From Breoghania sp037026715 (GTDB lineage: Bacteria; Pseudomonadota; Alphaproteobacteria; Rhizobiales; Stappiaceae), in NCBI RefSeq assembly GCF_037026715.1, contig NZ_JBANCG010000014.1:1-64000 (forward strand): a stretch of 64,000 bases of DNA. The letters run 5' to 3'. A program made the position numbers and the translations under genes. This document shows, one piece after another, positions 18,521-26,951 of the stretch (positions within the stretch are counted from its first letter, which is position 1; each line of letters starts with the position of its first letter). The notes under the pieces are model-generated. The model worked only from the letters and a program-made list of their open reading frames with translations, was not told where the DNA came from and searched no databases.

Positions 18521-19753
18521 TTAAAGAACGTGCGCCGTTTCCGTCTCAGCGCCGACGAAAGCAGCCTCATAGTCACGCGCCAGCGCGCCAGAAACGCCAA
18601 CCTGTCTGAAGGCTTCCCGCCATCCGTCCGAAATGCGCTGCGCCATGGTTCGGATGATCTCCCGTGCCTCGGCCTCGGAAATCTCGAAAAATTCGCAGGC
18701 TTCCAGTGCGAGGATGATCGACCGATCATGGGCCCCGCCCTCAAGGATCGCAGTTTCGAGATGCGGGTTGCGATCCGGCGCCGGGTTCACGTCGAACACC
18801 GGCGACAAGCGCCACTGACCCGCCCCCACATAGAGGAAGCCGTGGTTCTTCAGGTGATCGTCTTTGTTGGACACGAGGACCGTGAAGATCAGACGGCGGT
18901 AAAGTTCACGGAAATCGTCAGAGGGGTCGGGTGAGTAAGCCCGCATGAAATCGACGATCTCCGTATAGGAGCCCAGCTCCACTCCCGTTTTGCCGAGTGC
19001 GGTGCGCGCGGAGATGTACGGAATCCGTGCGGCCCCACGGCGGTCGAACCGCTGGATCAGCGCGACCGGGAACGGCGTGTCGGCCAGTTCCAACCGTGTC
19101 TCGGGCGTGCGGATACCGCAGGCCGCCGCCAGGCGGAGGGTTGCGACCTCGACGCGCTCGATCGGCTGCTGATCGTGGACGGAGGTGAACTTCGCCAGCC
19201 ACAACACATCGCCGTCCCTGACATTCGCTTTGGGACGAGCGCCGCCCGAGCCGCCGGCGCCGGCCAGCGCCTGCATCTCCTCGGGCGAGATTTCCTTGCC
19301 CTGCTCATAGGCTCGCGCAATCGCCGTGATGGTTTCGAGATCGACCAGACGCGGAACGGCGTCGACCGCCTTGCCGCGAATGACCTCGCCCTTGTCATCC
19401 AGAAAGCGCAACGCGCCTTGCCGACAGGCATCGTCGGAAAGCGTCAGGTACTCGAATTCGTTGAGACCATTGCCATAGGCGCGTTCGAGCAGCCTGCGTC
19501 CCCAACTGTCCGGAGACGCATCGGCGAAAACGCCCGCCAAGGCGTCGCGCATGTTGCCGGGCTGCCCCGAAGTGTGGAATGGACCGGCCTCCAGAAGAAA
19601 ATCAGGCTGTATGGCGAAGGCGCGCGGGTTTTCGATCCATTCGGGACTATAAGCGAAGGTCGAGAATTGCCGTGGCCCGGCATGGGTGAAACGCAACTGG
19701 CCCACCGATGCCCGGGCTTCGCCAAGCGCAACATGGGCGACGAAATCGGCCAT
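18521..19753 (-). CDS. hipA: HipA family serine/threonine kinase toxin
   Basis: A 410-residue HipA toxin. HipA kinases phosphorylate targets such as glutamyl-tRNA synthetase and cause growth arrest and persistence. The sequence shows the N-terminal couple domain (FAYSPEWIENP), the Gly-rich loop GAGGSGGARPKA, the catalytic loop SNKDDHLKNHGFLY with Asp and Asn, and the metal-binding SPVFDVNP. The length is close to the family norm. Its start overlaps the hipB stop as ATGA, the usual antitoxin-toxin order and coupling. Confidence 0.92.
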   Translation of the reverse strand: MADFVAHVALGEARASVGQLRFTHAGPRQFSTFAYSPEWIENPRAFAIQPDFLLEAGPFHTSGQPGNMRDALAGVFADASPDSWGRRLLERAYGNGLNEFEYLTLSDDACRQGALRFLDDKGEVIRGKAVDAVPRLVDLETITAIARAYEQGKEISPEEMQALAGAGGSGGARPKANVRDGDVLWLAKFTSVHDQQPIERVEVATLRLAAACGIRTPETRLELADTPFPVALIQRFDRRGAARIPYISARTALGKTGVELGSYTEIVDFMRAYSPDPSDDFRELYRRLIFTVLVSNKDDHLKNHGFLYVGAGQWRLSPVFDVNPAPDRNPHLETAILEGGAHDRSIILALEACEFFEISEAEAREIIRTMAQRISDGWREAFRQVGVSGALARDYEAAFVGAETETAHVL

Positions 19754-20130
19754 CAGAAGGAGGCCCCGTCAGGGTCCACGACATCCTGCTGATCCTGCTT
19801 TTCCTCGGCCTGAGCCTTCTGCCTTTTCAGCCTTGCCGCGAAGGAGCGGCCCCTGCGCGGTCCGTGCTCCGCTGCCAGCGCCAGCCCCAGATCGTCCTTG
19901 CGGATATCGACCAGGTCAGCGAGCTTCTCCAGAAGGCCGAGCACAACGAGAACGTCGGCAAGCGTTCCGATCGCAACGCCCGGATCACCCCGTTCAAGGC
20001 GGGCGATGGAACTTGGCGAGGTTCCCGCACGCACGGCGAGATCCGCCACGGCGATGCCACGCCGCAGACGCGCGTTGCGTATATCCTGGCCCAGCCGTTC
20101 CAGCGCTGGTTTCGCCTTGGGAGACCCCAT
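19753..20130 (-). CDS. hipB: HipB-like XRE antitoxin
   Basis: A DNA-binding antitoxin of about 125 residues. The helix-turn-helix is clear (GQDIRNARLRRGIAVADLAV then TSPSSIARLERGDPGVAIGTL). The C-terminal tail is charged. The open frame allows a start at 20166, but MGSPKAKPALERLG at 20130 fits HipB proteins better. HipB represses the hipBA operon and neutralises HipA by binding it. A repeated AT-rich operator-like element lies immediately upstream. Confidence 0.82.
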   Translation of the reverse strand: MGSPKAKPALERLGQDIRNARLRRGIAVADLAVRAGTSPSSIARLERGDPGVAIGTLADVLVVLGLLEKLADLVDIRKDDLGLALAAEHGPRRGRSFAARLKRQKAQAEEKQDQQDVVDPDGASF

Positions 20131-20139
20131 ATCAATCAT

Positions 20140-20180
20140 CCATATTTGATGGCATACTGCAAACAAACGGTCATATATGA
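20140..20180. promoter_or_regulatory. Candidate HipB operator upstream of hipBA
   Basis: CCATATTTGA and TCATATATGA are separated by 21 bases. The arms match those of the element downstream of hipA (9 of 10 bases each) while the spacer does not, as expected for a protein-binding site. It lies 10 bases upstream of the chosen hipB start. Confidence 0.55.
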
Positions 20181-20330
20181 CAAATTAAGCTATTAGTCAA
20201 GATTTCTAACCAGTGCCCCGGCAGCGCGAGCGTTTCGGTTCGATATTTGTGACCAGAAGGTGGGGAAGGCCTTCCCCTGCGTCCGAGCCTTGGGTTTCGG
20301 CCGACCCCTTCGAGCGGGGAGATCCCCGCA

Positions 20331-20410
20331 ACGCCCCAGAGTGAGAGAGCGGACCGGTTTCCGTGACGGGTGAATAGCTGGGAGAGAGGCTCCCCGCGCC
20401 CGTCGTGGAG
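20331..20410 (+). promoter_or_regulatory. Structured leader of the DUF932 gene, copy 1
   Basis: The 80 bases before the DUF932 gene match the leader of the parB-like gene at 22900-22980. TTCCGTGACGGG (20359-20370) can pair with CCCGTCGTGGAG (20399-20410) over 12 positions including wobble pairs, which buries the GGAG ribosome binding site. Inside is a hairpin GGGAG-AGAGG-CTCCC (20380-20394). A purine-rich box AGAGTGAGAG lies upstream. The hairpin stem differs from copy 2 by compensating changes while the AGAGG loop is identical. This suggests a translational cis-regulatory RNA, by inference. Confidence 0.62.
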
Positions 20411-20419
20411 ATTGGTACC

Positions 20420-21613
20420 ATGAACGTGCAAGCACTCGATGCGCGCCGTGACACGAGCGGCGGTTACAAGGTGGATGTCAGCCGTGGCGAGCGGATCGGC
20501 CGCGTCTCGTCCGAATGGTTCTCGCGCCCGGCCGACGAGCGCTACCTGTCGCTGTCCGAGTTGGCGCGATCGGTCCGCGACCGCGCCGATCGCAGCCGGA
20601 CACGCGTGGTGGAAAGCGCACTGATCCATGTCGAGGCCAATCGCAACGATCCGGAGCGGCTGGCGCTCATGTTCCCCGCCGCCGACGCACCCGTCTCGCC
20701 GACGCACTGGTCTTTCGGTCAGCTCGCCAGCCTGGTCGGCGCGCCCGCCGCCTATTTGCGGCAGCTCCCCGCCGCGCTTGTCGGCATCAATCTGCAATAT
20801 GGCCTGAGCTCCAACCGGGCCGAGCAGATCAAAACGTTCGAAACTGACGATGGACGCGTCGAGCTGCGCGCTGTCACCGGCCCGGACTATGGCCGCATCT
20901 TCGATCACGAACTGGTCGAGGCGGTACAGCACATCGCTGGCAACGGCACAGGCGACACACGTTGGAAGGTGCCCGGCGTGCTGGACTGGTCAACCGGCGT
21001 CTACAATCCGCGCGTCGACATCACCAAAGATACGACGACGCTCTACGCCTCGGATCGCGACGTCTTCCTCTTTCTCGTCGACGATCTGAATCCGATCGAA
21101 GCCGGCCGCCTGCCGGACGGATCGCCCGATCTGTTCTTCCGCGGCTTCTACTGCTGGAACTCGGAAGTCGGCGCCAAGACCCTTGGCATGGCAAGCTTCT
21201 ATCTGCGTGCCGTTTGCCAAAATCGCAATTTGTGGGGCGTTGAGGATTTCGAGGAAATCACCATCCGCCACAGCAAATATGCCGCCAACCGCTTCTCCCA
21301 TGAGGCGGCGCCGGCGCTCCTGAACTTCTCGAACTCGTCGCCCATGCCCTTCGTCAACGGCATCAGGGCCGCCCGAGAACGGATTGTCGCCAAGACCGAC
21401 GAGGACCGCACCGATTTCCTGCGCCGTCGCGGTTTCTCCAAGGTCGAGACCGGCAAGATCATCGACACGGTGCTGGCCGAGGAAGGTCGCCCGCCCGAAA
21501 GCATCTTCGATTTCGTGCAGGGCATTACCGCCGTCGCGCGTGACAAGCCGCATCAGGATGCCCGCCTCGATATGGAGGGCAAAGCGAAGAAGCTGCTCGA
21601 TCGGGTCGCCTGA
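20420..21613 (+). CDS. DUF932 family plasmid/phage-type protein
   Basis: A 397-residue protein of the DUF932 (TIGR03299-like) family found on plasmids, integrative elements and phages, with no established biochemical role. Family-like segments include PAAYLRQLPA, YGRIFDHELVEAV, DRDVFLFLVDD, FYCWNSEVGAKTLGMASFYLRAVC and WGVEDFEEITIRHS. The start at 20420 is preferred over 20405 because GGAG lies 10 bases upstream of it. The gene marks the backbone of the mobile element and shares its leader with the parB-like gene further right. Confidence 0.8.
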   Translation: MNVQALDARRDTSGGYKVDVSRGERIGRVSSEWFSRPADERYLSLSELARSVRDRADRSRTRVVESALIHVEANRNDPERLALMFPAADAPVSPTHWSFGQLASLVGAPAAYLRQLPAALVGINLQYGLSSNRAEQIKTFETDDGRVELRAVTGPDYGRIFDHELVEAVQHIAGNGTGDTRWKVPGVLDWSTGVYNPRVDITKDTTTLYASDRDVFLFLVDDLNPIEAGRLPDGSPDLFFRGFYCWNSEVGAKTLGMASFYLRAVCQNRNLWGVEDFEEITIRHSKYAANRFSHEAAPALLNFSNSSPMPFVNGIRAARERIVAKTDEDRTDFLRRRGFSKVETGKIIDTVLAEEGRPPESIFDFVQGITAVARDKPHQDARLDMEGKAKKLLDRVA

Positions 21614-21689
21614 ATTACTCAAAGCCGGAAATGCAGATGTCCGTGTTTCCGGCTTGCTATCTGGTTGATCCAATATGTCACAAACAGGC

Positions 21690-22823
21690 CTACGCGGTGG
21701 AGACACCCTCTCGCTCCAGAACCGCTCGCACCTCTTCAAAAGCTGCGGCTATATTGTTGCGAGGAAATCTGATCTGACCAAGCCCCTGAATGTTCGAGAA
21801 CTCCGCACATCCCTCCTCCAACAGGACTATGGCTTTGGTGAAGCCGAGACGACCCTGAAAAAGCCCTACCTCATGAATGACATTCATCCGGGCACGCTCG
21901 GACCCGTCTTTCATTTCATCTTCAGCGGTAAGTACGACCAAGGCACACGCCGCGCCGTCCAGCATCTCTGACAGGCGCGCGATATTTGTGACGCCAGCCA
22001 CGGGAACGCGGTTGAATTCCTCATAAGGCAGCCCCAGTCGACCCACCACGAAATCTTTCAACTCTCGCCACAAAGGAGATCGGCCGTGGCCAATGAATAC
22101 ATTGGTTCCTATCCGCTCTTCTCTACGACTTTTCTTACTGCGGCGACCCAAATGAGAACCCGCCTTTCTAGCAATTTTACTTAGCTCGCTACATTCATCG
22201 GCAGGAATTTGTAGGGCCGCAATTTTTGCAATAACTTCTTGGTGAGGTGCGAGGTGCAGGCCGCCGCTAATCGCATTACTGTCGCGCGACCAAACTTGAC
22301 CGCTTGGTAGCATGGCGCGACCTAAAACATCTGCGGTTGGCAGAGATATTTTCTCCGCCTCATCTTTTAGCCTTCGGAGAAACTCGTCACTTTCTTCATC
22401 CAAAGCGACCGTCAATTCTGAAATAATTTCATCACGGATATCTTCAATTTTTTCACGTATTGCCGCGCTATCACGGATGGCTAGTGTAATATCCGGATTA
22501 CCTGCTCGCCGCTCGATCTCCTCCTTCACGGCCCCACTTGGATATTCCTGCCAATCGCCAACAGATCCCATGCTGGTAAAACTCATGTCCATTAGCCCCC
22601 ATTCCGGACTAAACTGCGCTCCTGGTGGCCGAGACGACAAATTAGAATAATAGACATAGGCATGATAACCCATGTTGGAACCACTCCAGGATTCTTGAAG
22701 ACGCACCGCCTCATCCATTATTTTTTTGAGTTGAGGGTGGTGCACCTGCTTAAATGCCTCAGATAAATTTTGTAAGTCTTCAGCATATCCTAATAAGCTC
22801 AATGGATTTCTCCCAGGCAACAA
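21690..22823 (-). CDS. Cap12/Pycsar-effector-like TIR protein
   Basis: A 377-residue protein. The C-terminal 135 residues are a TIR-like domain of the CAP12/Pycsar type: NVFIGHGRS at 241-249, LVVLTAEDE near 296-303, and NVIHEVGLFQG at 314-324 with the likely catalytic Glu318. Such TIR domains cleave NAD+ when activated. The N-terminal 230 residues are unassigned and may be the sensor; no CD-NTase is next to it. It is on the opposite strand to the flanking DUF932 and ParB genes and is richer in A+T, which suggests a separate acquisition. Confidence 0.82.
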   Translation of the reverse strand: MLPGRNPLSLLGYAEDLQNLSEAFKQVHHPQLKKIMDEAVRLQESWSGSNMGYHAYVYYSNLSSRPPGAQFSPEWGLMDMSFTSMGSVGDWQEYPSGAVKEEIERRAGNPDITLAIRDSAAIREKIEDIRDEIISELTVALDEESDEFLRRLKDEAEKISLPTADVLGRAMLPSGQVWSRDSNAISGGLHLAPHQEVIAKIAALQIPADECSELSKIARKAGSHLGRRSKKSRREERIGTNVFIGHGRSPLWRELKDFVVGRLGLPYEEFNRVPVAGVTNIARLSEMLDGAACALVVLTAEDEMKDGSERARMNVIHEVGLFQGRLGFTKAIVLLEEGCAEFSNIQGLGQIRFPRNNIAAAFEEVRAVLEREGVSTA

Positions 22824-22899
22824 ATGGCATTGATTCGATTTTCTTGATTATTGTAGGGCTTCTGTCCCTTTCTGTATCCACATCTTCGGTAGGCGCTGC

Positions 22900-22980
22900 C
22901 CTCCAAGAGTGAGAGGGCGGCGCTTCGCTTCGTGACGGGTTGGAGGTCGAGAGAGAGGCTCTCGGCCGCCCGTCGCGGAG
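22900..22980 (+). promoter_or_regulatory. Structured leader of the parB-like gene, copy 2
   Basis: This is the second copy of the leader seen before DUF932. CTTCGTGACGGG (22928-22939) pairs with CCCGTCGCGGAG (22969-22980) and hides the ribosome binding site. The inner hairpin is CGAGAG-AGAGG-CTCTCG (22948-22964). The loop is identical to copy 1 and the stem differs by paired changes. ATG follows ten bases after GGAG. Confidence 0.62.
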
Positions 22981-22989
22981 TAAATCCCG

Positions 22990-23817
22990 ATGGCTACTGC
23001 CGTTCAGAAAATCACCCTGTCGTCCTCGCGCGACATCCCCTTCAACAAGCTGGTGCTCAGCCAGTCCAACGTCCGGCGCGTGAAGGCCGGCGTCTCAATC
23101 GAAGACCTGGCGGCTTCGATCGCTCGTCGCGGCCTGATCCAGAGCCTCAGCGTCTTTCCCGTCGTTGATGCCGAAGGCAACGAGACTGGCATGTTCGAGG
23201 TGCCCGCCGGCGGCCGCCGCTTCCGCGCACTCGAACTGCTGGTGAAGCAGAAGCGTCTTGCCAAGGTCGCGCCCGTCCCCTGCGTGGTCCGCGATCGCGA
23301 CGACGCCATACTCCCCGAGGAGGTGTCGCTGGCCGAGAACATCGAGCGCGCCCCGCTCCATCCCCTCGATCAGTTCCGCGCCTTCCACGACATGCTGACC
23401 AAGGGCATGACCGAGGAGGAGATCGCCGCGGCATTCTTCGTGCCCGTCAACGTAGTCAAGCAGCGCCTGCGCCTCGCAACCGTCTCACCCACGCTGCACG
23501 ACGTCTATGCCGACGACGGCATGACGCTGGAGCAGCTCATGGCCTTCACCGTCTCCGAAGACCACGAGCGTCAGACCCAGGTCTGGGACGCGATCAAGGA
23601 CGCCTGGTCGAAGGAACCCTATCAGATCCGGCGCATGCTGACCGAGACCACGGTGCGCGCGTCCGACAAGCGTGCCGTCTTCCTCGGCATCGAAGCCTAT
23701 GAGGCGGCTGGCGGCACCGTCATGCGCGACCTGTTCCAGGCCGACGATGGCGGCTGGCTGCAGGACGTGGGGCTTCTCGATCGCCTAGGACCTGTCCCCA
23801 TAAAGGGGTTTCGTTGA
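22990..23817 (+). pseudogene. ParB/RepB/Spo0J-like nuclease-domain protein, truncated by an insertion sequence
   Basis: A plasmid-type ParB-like protein. The N-terminal ParB core is clear: LVLSQSNVRRVKAGVSIEDL, PAGGRRFRALELL, and LPEEVSLAENIERAPLHPLD, followed by the helix-turn-helix GMTEEEIAAAFFVPVNVVKQRL. Relatives of this type are roughly twice as long. Here the native sequence ends at the IS boundary near 23785 and the last residues (LGPVPIKGFR) come from the element. The sequence right of the IS does not resume the gene, so the 3' half is lost. It may still yield a shortened product. Confidence 0.8.
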
Positions 23818-24629
23818 TGTATGAGATTTGATTCAACCTCCCTGATAAGGAGGTTGCCATGCGCCGTCACGAGTTGAGCGATAAGGAATGGTCGATCATC
23901 GAGCCGCTGCTGCCGCGCAAGAGCCGGGGCGTGAAGCGTGTCGATGATCGACGTGTCATCAACGGGATCCTTTGGCGTTTCCGCACCGGCTCGTCGTGGC
24001 GCGACGTGCCAGAGCGCTACGGCCCACGCACGACGCTCTACAACCGGTTCTGCCGATGGCGCGCATCAGGCGTCTGGGACCAGCTTCTGGACGCGGTGTC
24101 AAAGGCTTACGACGGCGACATCGTGATGATCGACAGCTCCTGCGTCCGCGTTCACCAGCATGGTGCCGGCGCGAAAAAGGGGGATCTGAAGATCCGTGCA
24201 TGGGACAGTCCCGCGGCGGGTTGACGACCAAGATCCATGCGCTGGTCGATGCTGAAGGTCGCCCGGTGAGGATCGAGCTCACCGCCGGGCAGGCCGGCGA
24301 CGCGCCCATGGCCACGAAGTTGCTGGAGACGATGACGCCGGGCGCAACCGTACTGGCCGACAAGGCCTACGATACCGACGGCATCCGGGCTTTCGTGGCC
24401 GCACGCGGTGGCTGGGCGAACATCCCGCCAAGGATCACCCGCAAAGGCACATTCGCCTTCAGCCCCTGGGTTTATCGCCAGCGCAACCTGGTCGAGCGCT
24501 TCTTCAACCGCCTCAAGCAGATGCGAGGTATTGCGACACGTTATGACCGGCGCGCCGACAACTACCTCGCAGCTGTCAAACTCGCTGCTCTCAGGATTTG
24601 GATCAAATCGTTATGAGTCCGCTGCCTAG
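23785..24629 (+). mobile_element. IS5-family (IS427-like) insertion sequence
   Basis: An element of about 840 bases bounded by CTAG on both sides (23785-23788 and 24626-24629), consistent with the CTAG-type target of this group. The ends share a weak inverted repeat (CTAGG and a CATAA block). It encodes one transposase in two frames. It interrupts the parB-like gene, and the frame on its right side belongs to a different gene, so the insertion was accompanied by a deletion or rearrangement. Confidence 0.82.
23859..24616 (+). CDS. IS5-family transposase, two frames joined by -1 frameshift
   Basis: The first frame (MRRHELSDKEWSIIEPLLP to 24224) carries the DUF4096-type N-terminus and the first catalytic Asp (VMIDSSCVRVHQHGAG). 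The second frame carries SRGGLTTKIHALVDAEG, ADKAYDTDGIR with the second Asp, and RNLVERFFNRLKQMR with the Glu. The frames meet at A5G5 (24174-24183), the usual site of programmed -1 frameshifting in this group, so the split is probably natural rather than a mutation. A DDE transposase of about 250 residues results. Confidence 0.85.
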
Positions 24630-24682
24630 AGGCAGCTCGCAGGCGAGGCGCACCGCCACCAACGACCACGCGCACCGGCATC

Positions 24683-25039
24683 ATGCATATGCGGAGGGCA
24701 CCAGCCTTCACCTACGCCATGATGATCGAAGGCGCTTCACCCCCTTCGTTCAAGATTGGCTGGGCGTTTGACTGGAGGCAGCGGGAGCGCGATTTCAACC
24801 AGGTAGCCATGCCCGAGCTCGGTGGCGTTCGATATCGCACGATCCTTCACGAACTGTGGGATACTGCCATGGATGCTTTTCGCATGGAGCAGGCGCTCCT
24901 CCGCCATTTCGACGCTCTCCGGCATGCGCGCAATCAGGAGGTGGTATCCGCGGTCGCGGCGGACAAGATCCAGAAGTCGTGGATCGACTACCTTTCGAAC
25001 CACAGAAGGCGGAGCACTCGGGGAGGAAAAGGCACATGA
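24683..25039 (+). CDS. GIY-YIG/T5orf172-like small protein, possibly 5'-truncated by the IS
   Basis: A 118-residue protein resembling the GIY-YIG-type T5orf172/Mug113 domain: FTYAMMIEGASPPSFKIGWA, then DWRQRERDFNQ and a helix DAFRMEQALLRHF. The family binds or cuts DNA in mobile elements. The reading frame is open leftward to the IS end (24617), reading Arg/Pro/Thr-rich sequence, so the original start may have been lost in the insertion. Its stop overlaps the next start as ATGA. Confidence 0.55.
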   Translation: MHMRRAPAFTYAMMIEGASPPSFKIGWAFDWRQRERDFNQVAMPELGGVRYRTILHELWDTAMDAFRMEQALLRHFDALRHARNQEVVSAVAADKIQKSWIDYLSNHRRRSTRGGKGT

Positions 25040-25875
25040 AGAATCCATCCCCCATGGTCAGCAAGAGCACCAGGTTTCCCTTCCAGGTTGCTGTTTCCTG
25101 TTGGGTTGACCTGCTCGGCTATGGCGAGATGATTTCCGCCTCCGGGTTCAATCCACTGCACGCCGAAGCGCGCGATGCCCTCGCTCGCATCAGGACTTTT
25201 CATCGTATCGTCGCCGAGCACAGCGCGAGATACTTTCCTACATTGGTGATGAATGATGGGGCGGTCGCCTATCGTGATCTCTCCCTGCGAGCGCGCTCAC
25301 CTACTCACGATTTTCTCGTGCGGGCGTGGAAGATGTTCGAGGAGGTCCGGAACGAGGACATGAAGAGTGGCCATCCAGGACCGCGGATGGTCTTGGCCTG
25401 CGGGTTTCGCATGCTGGGACGGCGTGCCGGCCTGGACGCGTCTCGCGACCACTTCAAATCAATCGTCGATCGGTTGCAGAGGGGCGATATCGGCGCCGAG
25501 CAAGCGGTACGCGAGGCGGCATCGATGCGGCCGCGCTTTGATATCGTCCCTCAACTGCAAGCGAACTTCGCCTTCACAAAAGCCTATGTCGCCGAGCAAA
25601 CCGGGACGAAGGGCAAGCTTCCTGGTCCCGCATTCTACGTGGACATGGCGATATTCGGCGACGACCGTCCGCAATGGATTGATCTCGGCCCTGACATTGA
25701 CTGGGCACACCCCAAGCTGAACTTGCACGCGGTGTTCGCCGAGGTCCGTGGCATGCAGGATGGGCGACATCCGATCGGTGGCCCGACCGATATTCGCGAT
25801 GGCCTTGCCGTTGCGCAGACGCTCGCCAATGACCCAGATGTCCTTTTGGCGCTACGCGCTGCGGAAAAACGGTAA
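25036..25875 (+). CDS. Hypothetical protein coupled to the GIY-YIG-like gene
   Basis: A 279-residue protein with a GGAGGA ribosome binding site and an ATGA overlap with the previous gene. I recognise no domain with certainty. The N-terminal segment SCWVDLLGYGEMISASGF and the later MNDGAVAYRDLSL and FYVDMAIFGDDRPQWIDLGP suggest an alpha/beta cytoplasmic protein, and the opening resembles the start of a nucleotide-cyclase-like or guanylyltransferase-like fold (VDLLGYG). That resemblance is weak. It may be accessory-element cargo. Confidence 0.6.
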   Translation: MKNPSPMVSKSTRFPFQVAVSCWVDLLGYGEMISASGFNPLHAEARDALARIRTFHRIVAEHSARYFPTLVMNDGAVAYRDLSLRARSPTHDFLVRAWKMFEEVRNEDMKSGHPGPRMVLACGFRMLGRRAGLDASRDHFKSIVDRLQRGDIGAEQAVREAASMRPRFDIVPQLQANFAFTKAYVAEQTGTKGKLPGPAFYVDMAIFGDDRPQWIDLGPDIDWAHPKLNLHAVFAEVRGMQDGRHPIGGPTDIRDGLAVAQTLANDPDVLLALRAAEKR

Positions 25876-26099
25876 AGATCGCCTGTGGGTGGCCCGCTCC
25901 CCATCCACAGCTGGACTAAACAGATCTGCGTCCGTTAACCCCATGTGATCGCCGCTTTCGTGGCCCAACGCGCCGCAGCAGTGCTTGGGCCGGGATGCGC
26001 TTCCGCTTGGACAGAATGCGTTCCGTAGCGTCATAGCGCGTGATCCGCCGGCCCTGACAGGGTATTCGAGAGTCGTAGTGTTCCGGAGAGGCGACAACC

Positions 26100-26783
26100 G
26101 TGCCGCATTACGTTTTCGAATCCGATGATGGTGGCAACATCGTCCGAATCCTAAAAGACAACCAGCCGCACGACCAATCGGTGCATCTGGAGCAGCTATA
26201 CTCGATCGTTACAATCTACTTCCGGCTCGCATCCGAGCATCTCGCGCGGATGGTGTCGCTCCAGGAGTGTAACGCCAGGCGGTGTGCCGGTCTGCAGTCG
26301 TTCCTGATGGGCCTCACGGGACTAGAGGCGTTCACTAATACATTCTTCCAACTACGCGCGCAGGAGCTAGGGAGCGAGGAGATGATCGCACGAATCGCTA
26401 AGACCCACGGTTCGCTCTCGCGGAAGATATCCGACCTAGTCGCGATGACGCCGGACGGCCCCCTCGTCGATCAGGAAGCGCTTGTCAAGAGGATCTTCGA
26501 GCTCTCCCAATTGCGACACGAGATCATGCATCCCCGCTGGACCCCGTCAGCGCTGACCATCGCCGGACAGGTACCGGTCAACATTATGGGTCTAGTCGAG
26601 AACCGCCAGGCGATGTTCGAGGACGAGACGCTGTGCCGGGAGGCCCTTCTCTGGTGCCTGCTAGCCGTCGCGCGGATAGGTGAGGCTCGTGGCCACCAGG
26701 AACTGAGCGGTTTCATGTTTCACTGGACCGGGAACTATGGCCTGACCCTGGGTATGATCACTTTACAACTCGGCATTCCCTAA
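26100..26783 (+). CDS. HEPN-like hypothetical protein
   Basis: A 227-residue, mostly helical protein starting at GTG with GGAGAG upstream. Residues 139-144 read R-HEIM-H, which fits the HEPN Rx4-6H motif within a helix (FELSQLRHEIMHPR). The remainder is not recognised. If the motif is functional it would be a small RNase; otherwise it may be a structural HEPN domain. It stands alone between unknown genes and the integrase. Confidence 0.55.
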   Translation: MPHYVFESDDGGNIVRILKDNQPHDQSVHLEQLYSIVTIYFRLASEHLARMVSLQECNARRCAGLQSFLMGLTGLEAFTNTFFQLRAQELGSEEMIARIAKTHGSLSRKISDLVAMTPDGPLVDQEALVKRIFELSQLRHEIMHPRWTPSALTIAGQVPVNIMGLVENRQAMFEDETLCREALLWCLLAVARIGEARGHQELSGFMFHWTGNYGLTLGMITLQLGIP

Positions 26784-26951
26784 TGGGCCTATCGCCCCAC
26801 CTACCGTCGCCCTGAAAAACCAAAACGCTTATGTCCGCTTTATCCATCGCGATCCAAAAGCTGCCAATCCGCAAACAGGCCTCTTCCCGGACGTACCAGT
26901 CTAGCTGAGGAAATGTCAAAAAAGTCCGGCGCTTCGAGCTTTGCCCGATTC

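Noticed and set aside
23859..24616. The broken transposase frame as a disabling mutation
   Set aside because: The break is at A5G5, the usual programmed frameshift site of this IS group, so it is probably normal.
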